NCBI RefSeq assembly: GCF_001632745.1
Contig: NZ_LQRT01000014.1
Span: forward strand, 1 to 42,616
DNA from: Aquimarina aggregata
Lineage (GTDB): Bacteria; Bacteroidota; Bacteroidia; Flavobacteriales; Flavobacteriaceae
Direction of reading: 5' to 3'
DNA length: 42,616 nucleotides
Part shown: positions 36,395 through 42,616 of the stretch, in pieces
How the letters are laid out: every line of letters begins with the position of its first letter
Position numbering within the stretch: position 1 is the stretch's first letter
Notes under the pieces: generated by a model
The model's input: only the letters and a program-made list of their open reading frames with translations
Told to the model about the DNA's origin: nothing
Databases searched by the model: none
Program-made: the position numbers and the translations under genes

Positions 36395-36414
36395 TTATGT
36401 TATTTTTAACATAA
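36395..36414. repeat. Inverted repeat upstream of the giant surface-protein gene
   Basis: TTATGTTA, a 4-nt spacer of T, then TAACATAA: a perfect 8-bp inverted repeat about 140 bp before the start codon. A candidate operator for a dimeric regulator. Confidence 0.5.
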
Positions 36415-36464
36415 TTGTTTAGTCAAACATCGTCAGAAAAACATACCCCTGTTTTTGTAAGGTT

Positions 36465-36476
36465 TACGATATCGTA
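36465..36476. repeat. 12-bp perfect palindrome TACGATATCGTA
   Basis: It lies about 75 bp upstream of the start codon, where a regulator bound near a promoter would be expected. Candidate operator; no known regulator matched. Confidence 0.45.
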
Positions 36477-36550
36477 GTTCTTCGGTAATACTTACATTTT
36501 TTATCAATTTTTAATAAGGAGCTTTACCTAAGTTATCTGACTGTATTTTT

Positions 36551-39500
36551 ATGACAAAATTTTACTTATTTTCTAAAAATAAAATTTCTAGTTTACCTTT
36601 ACATCCTCTCTTTAAAGATAGATTAGGATTTTATCTTTTTTTATTGATTTTTTTATCAGCAACTAGTACGGCAATTTCGCAAAGTTGTACTTTAAATGCA
36701 GGGTTGCCGCAAACTATTTGTGCCAATGATGTAATGCAACTGGATGGTACAAGCCCAAGTGCTGTTTATGTTAGTGGCCCAATTTGGAGTCAAGTTTCGG
36801 GACCTACCGTCATTATAAGTGACCCGACCTTAGATAAACCTATTATTACGGGTTTTATTCCTGGTAATACCTATGAATTTGCTTTTTCTGCTGAATGCCC
36901 TAATGGGGATACTCCCTCACAAACTGTAGCCATAACAGTAAACCCAATTACGATTGCAGATGCTGGTAGTGATATTGCTTCATGTCCAGATAGTACAGGA
37001 TCAATTATTATTAGTGGTAACAGTCCTGGTCCAGGAGAAACAGGTGTATGGTCGATAGTGGGAGCAAACAATGCAAATGTAACTATCAATTTACCAGGGT
37101 CGGCATCTACACCAATAACTTTACCAGATACAAATGCAGGAACTTCTACATTAAGGTGGACAATCACAGGTTCGGGGGTAAGCCCTTGTTCTTCTTTTGA
37201 TGAAATTACTATTACAAATTATGGGGGAGAACTACCCATAAGTGCTGGAAATGATATCACTTTATCGAATTGTTATACCGTAAGCCAGTCTACTAATTTT
37301 AATGCTTCTTTTGGTGGTAATAATATTAATGGTCAACAAGGAACATGGACTTTTGTAAGTGGTCCAAGTGATCCAACATCTTCAATAGCCAACATCAATA
37401 ATGCTAACTCAGGAATTTCTAATTTAATTGAAGGAACGTATACTTTTAGATGGGATGTAGTAGGTCCATGTGCAAGCGGTAGCGATACGGTTAGTATTAT
37501 TGTACCAGAAGCTACACAAGATGTGACAGATGCAACAATCGACGACGATAATATTCGTTTATGCGATGCTACAGCAACACAAGTTACTTTAGTTGGAACA
37601 ACACCTGATTTTACAAATGAAACTGTACTTTGGGAGCTTATTTCTGGTCCTGCAGTTACTATAGTAAATCCTACAAACAGTACAACTCAAGTTACTGGCC
37701 TATCTAATCCAAATTCATATCAATTTAGATATACTATAACTAATACAGTAACAGGATGTACATCTACTGATACAGGCAGGGTACGCTATAATTCTGGTAG
37801 TATTAGTATTACTGTAAATTCGGGTAATGATATTGTAGGTACCTGTGGAGAAACATCAATAGACGTACCATTTAGTTTTGTGAATGGTAATCAAACACAA
37901 TATAGTATTATAAGCGGTCCTGATGATTCAGCAATCACCTTTCCTACTAATTATCAAACCCAATCGGGAACAAGTGCAACCATAGATGTATTTGATGTTC
38001 CGGGTATTTATCGTGTAAATTTTAGAAGAAGAAGAACTGGAGATCAATTAACATCATGTGGGGAAGCCAATGATGCAATAAATATTACGATATCTGCTCC
38101 TCCTAGTGGTTCTAATGCTGGTACTTCTCAATCTTTTCTCTGTGGTCAGGTTGATGGAACTCTGGCAGGTAGTTCGGTTGCTTTGGGAGAACAGTCTGTT
38201 TGGACTCAAGTATCAGGACCTAATACTGCTACTATTGCAGACATTTATGCACAAACTACCGCTATTTCTGGTATGATACCAGGGACTTATATATTTAGAT
38301 ATACTGTTTCTGCGGGACCCACATGTACTCCTCCTTCTGTTTCAGATACTACTATAGAAGTATCTCCAGTAAGTAATTTCCCGGTTAATGCAGGCGTGGA
38401 TCAAATAGATATATGTGTTGGCGCACCAGTACAATTGGCAGCAGATCCGGGAACCGCAGCGCAAACTGGCGTTTGGACAGCAGCAGATCCGGGGATATCA
38501 TTTTCAGATATAAATGATCCTAATGCCATAGCAACTGGATTTTCTTTGGCATCCACTACATATACTTTAACATGGACCTTAGATATTGTAGATAATTCGG
38601 GTTGTACATTAGCCCCCGCAAGTGATACCGTAGATATAACTACAAATGCTGATGCATCGCCAACTGCCGCTAATGCAGGTGTTGATCAATGTTTAGCTGG
38701 TGGAGTAACAAATGTTTCATTATCAGGTAATGCACCTGATCCGCTAGATGAAGAAGGGTTATGGACAGTTTCACCTAGTGCAGGAGTTACTTTTGCGCCA
38801 AATGCAACGCAGTTTGATGCTGTTGCCACCGTTCCTTCTGATGGAGTATATACATTCACTTGGACAATAGGGTATGCAGCACCTCCTACCAATAGCTGTC
38901 CTACCACAGCAGATGATGTAGAAATAGTTATAGCAGATGTAAATACATCTGTTAGTGCAGGAACAGATAAGAGTTTATGCTTAGACCCAGTATTATTATC
39001 TTTTGATATGGATGCAGATCCTGCACCTGCAGGAGGCACAGGAACCTGGACGTTAGTTTCTGGAGGAAGATTTAGTGTGGATGATGAGAATAGTCCAACG
39101 GCAACATTTTCCAATTTGCTGGATGGGACGTATGTTTTTGAATGGGTTATCGATTTTGGAGATTGTCCAGTAACCACCTCAGCAGATCAAGTTACGGTAG
39201 AGATAGGTATTCCACCAACAACTGCTAATATACAAGGAGGAGATCAGGTGATTTGCGCAGCTAATAATACTACTATTACTGCAGATGCATTAGTTAATCC
39301 AGCTACAGAATCTGGAGTTTGGTCGGTTGTATCTGGGCCTAACACACCAACAATTAATGATCCTAATAATGAAAACATTACTGTTACGGGTTTAACAACA
39401 GGAACATATGTTTTTAACTGGACCGTAACAAGTAGTTCTCCTTTATGTCCCACATCTACTGATACTATTAATGTAGATGTATTTGCACCTACTAATGCAG

Positions 39501-39985
39501 GTGCTGATCAAGATCTATGTGAAGTAAATAGTGTGCTTTTAGAGGCAACATCAGGAACTACAGGTACTTGGACACAGGTAGCAAATGGAGCTCCTGTTTC
39601 TACGATTACCCAATCCCCCTCAAATAATAATACAGCAAACGCATCTGTAGTTCCGGGAAATACCTATATTTTTAGATTTACTACGGATTATCCAACGGGA
39701 CCGCCTAATTGTAATAACTCTAGCGAAGTAACAATAACTGTAAGTTCGGGTCCTAGTGTACCTCCTACAGCTGGTGCAGATCAAGTATTATGTGAGGCAG
39801 ATACAACAACAGCTACATTAGCAGGTAGTGTACCTCCTGGAGATGTTGGACTAACAGCTGAATGGAGTTTTCTTGCAGAACCTGCAACAAGCGTTGCTAA
39901 TATTACGACACCAGGAGCAAATAATACCACAGTTACAGGCCTTAGTGAGCCAGGAATATATATTACAATGGAATTTTGCTATTGA
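36551..39985 (+). CDS. Giant repeat-built surface protein, N-terminal part, ending at an apparent frameshift
   Basis: An 1144-aa reading frame with a signal peptide ending near STAISQ (~44) and about eleven and a half Ig-like/PKD-like repeats of 85-100 residues. Each repeat follows the pattern NAG.DQ..C, G.WT.VSGP, then GTY.F.W.. (for example GTYVFEWVI, GTYVFNWTV, GTYIFRYTV). Such arrays occur in large T9SS-exported adhesins of Flavobacteria. The frame ends abnormally: after GLSEPGIYI it reads TMEFCY and stops, while another frame continues the same repeat as LQWNFAIDNCSDEAD. Restoring one AT unit in the run at 39956-39963 rejoins the two frames (GIYILQWNF). So this is the first part of a gene running past 42616. 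Whether the break is biological or a sequencing error is unknown. Confidence 0.88.
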   Translation: MTKFYLFSKNKISSLPLHPLFKDRLGFYLFLLIFLSATSTAISQSCTLNAGLPQTICANDVMQLDGTSPSAVYVSGPIWSQVSGPTVIISDPTLDKPIITGFIPGNTYEFAFSAECPNGDTPSQTVAITVNPITIADAGSDIASCPDSTGSIIISGNSPGPGETGVWSIVGANNANVTINLPGSASTPITLPDTNAGTSTLRWTITGSGVSPCSSFDEITITNYGGELPISAGNDITLSNCYTVSQSTNFNASFGGNNINGQQGTWTFVSGPSDPTSSIANINNANSGISNLIEGTYTFRWDVVGPCASGSDTVSIIVPEATQDVTDATIDDDNIRLCDATATQVTLVGTTPDFTNETVLWELISGPAVTIVNPTNSTTQVTGLSNPNSYQFRYTITNTVTGCTSTDTGRVRYNSGSISITVNSGNDIVGTCGETSIDVPFSFVNGNQTQYSIISGPDDSAITFPTNYQTQSGTSATIDVFDVPGIYRVNFRRRRTGDQLTSCGEANDAINITISAPPSGSNAGTSQSFLCGQVDGTLAGSSVALGEQSVWTQVSGPNTATIADIYAQTTAISGMIPGTYIFRYTVSAGPTCTPPSVSDTTIEVSPVSNFPVNAGVDQIDICVGAPVQLAADPGTAAQTGVWTAADPGISFSDINDPNAIATGFSLASTTYTLTWTLDIVDNSGCTLAPASDTVDITTNADASPTAANAGVDQCLAGGVTNVSLSGNAPDPLDEEGLWTVSPSAGVTFAPNATQFDAVATVPSDGVYTFTWTIGYAAPPTNSCPTTADDVEIVIADVNTSVSAGTDKSLCLDPVLLSFDMDADPAPAGGTGTWTLVSGGRFSVDDENSPTATFSNLLDGTYVFEWVIDFGDCPVTTSADQVTVEIGIPPTTANIQGGDQVICAANNTTITADALVNPATESGVWSVVSGPNTPTINDPNNENITVTGLTTGTYVFNWTVTSSSPLCPTSTDTINVDVFAPTNAGADQDLCEVNSVLLEATSGTTGTWTQVANGAPVSTITQSPSNNNTANASVVPGNTYIFRFTTDYPTGPPNCNNSSEVTITVSSGPSVPPTAGADQVLCEADTTTATLAGSVPPGDVGLTAEWSFLAEPATSVANITTPGANNTTVTGLSEPGIYITMEFCY

Positions 39986-42616
39986 TAATTGTTCGGATGA
40001 AGCAGATATAATGCGTATCGAGGTTTTTGAAGCTCCAACTCCCATAGATGCAGGACCTGATCAGACAAATGCTTGTCAACAAGATGCACAATTAGCCGCT
40101 ACGGCGCCAACTGTTGGTATAGGTGTATGGTCTTTTGCAAATCCAGGCGATGATCCCTCTTCAGGGGTGATTACTATAGATAGTCCCAATAATCCACAAA
40201 CCACATTATCCAATGTGCCTGACGATATTGGGAATGATGGTTTAGATGATATATATGTTTTAACATGGACTGTTTCTAATGGAGGACCGTTTCCTTCCCC
40301 TCCCTCAGCTTGTGACCCACAATCAGATACGGTGACAGTTACTTTTACAGGAGTACCACCAACTCCAGCAGATGCAGGCCCGGATCAAGATCTTTGTGAT
40401 GATACACAGACTTTTTTAGATGCGGTAGATATAACGAGTGGTACAGGTACTTGGACACAAACAAGTGGGCCTGCAGGACCAACAATTGCAGCACCTAATA
40501 ATCCAAATAGTTTAGTTATTGATCTTGTACCTGGTACTTTTGAATTCACTTGGACTGTAGTAGGAGGTGGATGTACATCTGCAGATACAATGGAGGTAGT
40601 TATCCAATCTGATCCAATTACAACAAATGCCGGTCCCGATCAAAGCGTTCCCGAATTTACTACCGTGACACTCGGTGCTACAGCGGCACCAGTACCTGCA
40701 GTGGGCACATGGTCACAGGTTTCTGGACCAACAACTGCTAATTTTATTGATGCAACAGATCCCACAACACAAGTTACAGGAACAATAGCAGGAACTTATG
40801 TTTTCGAATGGACTATAACTAATGGAACATGTGATCCTAGGTCAGATCGAGTTAACATTCAAATAACACCTATTGTAGATTTAGAATTGACTAAGACCGT
40901 TTTACCTGCAGCAGCTAAAATAGGAGAGACGGTTACATTCACCGTGGCAATTTTTAATAACACAGCAAGTGGGACTTCTGATGCGAGTGGTGTAGAGGTG
41001 GTTGATATTATTCCTACAGGATATAGTTTAGTACCGGGTACAGTTAGTAATTCAGGACTTTATAATGCTGGTAATTTATCTATTACATGGAGTAATATAA
41101 ATGTACCAAACGGAGCTACTGTAAACCTTACATTTAATGCAACCGTTAATGCAACGGGACCCTATAATAATTCTGCTCAAATTATAGGGAGTAATGAATT
41201 TGATCCAGATTCAACTCCAAATAATAATATACCCGCAGAAGATGATCAAGATGAAGCTACGGTGACAATCACTCCAAATGATCCACCTGTTGCAATGGAT
41301 GATGAGAATTTGGCAAACACATTAGGAAATCCTGTTCCAGTGATAATTCTTAATAATGATACAGATAGTGACGGGACTTTGGATCCTGAAAGTGTAAATT
41401 TAGTCCCTTCTATTGGTGCTACAGGTATTGTAACAGATCTTGATGGTGATGTTATTGCATTTACAGTACCAGGAGAGGGATCATGGTCATACGATGATGA
41501 TACAGGAGAACTTTTGTTTTCTCCAGAACCTGGATTTACGGGAAACCCTACAGATATTACCTATACTGTAAGAGATGATAGTGGAAATACTTCAAATATA
41601 GCCTCAGTAAATATTGAATATACATTTACTCCACCTATAGCCAATGATGATACGAATCCAACACCAACACCAATTAATAATAATACAGTACTTAATATAA
41701 TTAATAATGATGAGTTAGCAGATGGTAATACACCAAATCCATCAGATGTAAATGTAGATTTGGATTTAGATCCATTGAGTCCAGGTATCCAGAACACTTT
41801 AAATGTTCCTGGACAAGGGGATTGGACCTATACACTGGGTACAGGAGTTGTTACTTTTGATCCAGAACCTACTTTTACAGGTAACCCTACGCCAATTACT
41901 TATGAATTAACGGATTTAGATAATAATCAGACTGATACAGCATTAATAACTATTGTATATCAGCAACCACCTATTGCCAATAATGATGAAAGCCTGGCAA
42001 ATACCGTTGGAACAACTATCAGTTTGACCATAACTACAAACGATAATGACCCTGATGGATTAATTGATCCAGCTACTGTTAATCTTATTGCTCCAGTAGG
42101 AGCGACAGGAGTAGTTACAGATCTTAATGGAGATGTTGTAGAGTTTATTATTTCAGGACAAGGAACATGGAGTTACAACGATACAACTGGATTATTAGAT
42201 TTTGATCCAGAAGATGGATTTACAGGTAATCCAACAGACATCACTTATACAGTAAGAGATGATGATGGTAATGTATCCAATGTAGCCACCATAAACGTAG
42301 AATATACACCAACTCCACCTGTTGCCAATGATGACACAAATCCTATAGCTACGGTTATTGGTTCAAATACAGATATTTCAATTTTAACTAATGATGAGTT
42401 AGCAGATGGCAGTACTCCTGGAGTAAGTGATGTTTCTATAGATTTAGATCTTTCAACAGCAGGTATTCAGACAAGTTTAAATGTTCCTGGTCAAGGGGAT
42501 TGGACCTATGCACCGGGTACAGGAGTTGTTACTTTTGATCCAGAGCCGGCTTTTACGGGTAATCCTACACCGATCACTTATGAATTAACAGATTTAGATA
42601 ATAATCAGACGGATAC
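39963..42616 (+). CDS. Continuation of the giant surface protein (other frame), open to the right edge
   Basis: From 39963 the frame is open for about 884 codons to the window end. It completes Ig-like repeat 12, then gives repeats 13-15 (DAGPDQTNACQ, DAGPDQDLCDD, NAGPDQSVPEF starts). A DUF11-like domain follows (about 40868-41270: VDLELTKTVLPAAAKIGETV, DIIPTGYSLVPGTV). Then two alternating ~115-residue cadherin/Ig-like domains form a 228-residue super-repeat (see repeat entry). No start codon with a good leader is near 39963, so this segment is not an independent gene. The C-terminus, expected to carry a T9SS or gliding-associated sorting domain, is outside the window. Asp-rich NDDT and DPDG motifs suggest calcium binding. 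Confidence 0.85.
41283..42616 (+). repeat. 684-nt tandem super-repeat of two Ig/cadherin-like domains
   Basis: Two domain types alternate. Type A begins at 41283 and 41967, type B at 41631 and 42315; both distances are exactly 684 nt (228 codons). The copies are nearly identical at DNA level in places, for example AGGGGATTGGACCTAT and TTATGAATTAAC in both B copies. The second copy is cut by the window edge, so more units may follow. High similarity points to recent duplication or gene conversion. Confidence 0.9.

Larger units (their letters stand above)
35905..36550. promoter_or_regulatory. 646-bp control region upstream of the giant surface-protein gene
   Basis: The stretch contains no confident gene; a 21-codon frame starts at 35989 (MSLLVSNLINKAPLIKRF) ahead of a terminator, reminiscent of the leader units at 29.7-31.1 kb. 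After the terminator there are two inverted repeats (36395-36414 and 36465-36476) and a repeated CCGTAG motif around 36350 and 36374. No TTTG-N19-TAnnTTTG promoter is visible, so transcription of the next gene may use an alternative sigma factor, possibly the ECF factor encoded just upstream. Confidence 0.4.

Noticed and set aside
38686..39177. 163-codon minus-strand frame within the giant surface-protein gene
   Set aside because: It is the antisense shadow of Ig-like repeats that are clearly coding on the plus strand.
41283..42616. Insertion sequence or other mobile element as source of the long repeat
   Set aside because: The repeat is in frame, codes for Ig-like domains, has no transposase and no terminal inverted repeats.

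Overview
The window is AT-rich DNA that reads as a marine member of the Bacteroidota, most likely Flavobacteriaceae. The evidence is secreted enzymes ending in type IX secretion (T9SS) sorting tails, a hybrid two-component sensor with a propeller domain, promoters of the TTTG-N19-TAnnTTTG type, A-rich translation starts without Shine-Dalgarno sequences, and a very long repeat-built surface protein. No rRNA, tRNA, transposase or CRISPR array was seen.

Region 1 (1-26989) is a polysaccharide/L-fucose utilisation locus. Four large secreted proteins lie on the minus strand (1-11220): a jelly-roll lyase-like protein cut by the window edge, a 1506-aa PL14-like/DUF5060/TIM-barrel fusion, a 610-aa PL14-like protein and a 1141-aa GH5/beta-helix/CBM6 fusion. 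Three of them share an unrecognised ~120-aa module before the sorting tail. A divergent 1354-aa hybrid sensor/AraC regulator (11762-15826) probably controls them. After a small secreted protein of unknown function comes a compact minus-strand operon (16722-26014). Read in the direction of transcription it encodes an enolase-family sugar-acid dehydratase, an SDR, an aldo/keto reductase, a zinc-type alcohol dehydrogenase, a sodium/solute symporter, a RhaM-like mutarotase lipoprotein and two GH29 alpha-L-fucosidases. A divergent AraC regulator (26138-26989) faces it. The likely flow is extracellular backbone cleavage, release of fucose by the GH29 enzymes, anomer interconversion, sodium-coupled uptake, then oxidation and dehydration through the non-phosphorylated fucose pathway. 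No SusC/SusD pair, sulfatase, lactonase or final aldolase/hydrolase is seen here.

Region 2 (27000-31740) holds housekeeping genes (SelO-like pseudokinase, a small conserved protein, MsrA), then an intergenic zone with three short units, each a leader peptide followed by an intrinsic terminator. Two of these units are homologous at their 3' ends. A TPR protein lies among them.

Region 3 (31740-42616) looks like a signalling and surface module. It starts with a highly structured untranslated region and a 55-aa acidic lipoprotein, followed by a TPR sensor histidine kinase, its LuxR-type response regulator and an ECF sigma factor. It ends with a giant repeat protein of about 15 Ig-like repeats, a DUF11-like domain and a 228-residue tandem super-repeat. 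The giant gene carries an apparent frameshift at an AT dinucleotide run near 39956-39964 and runs off the right edge.
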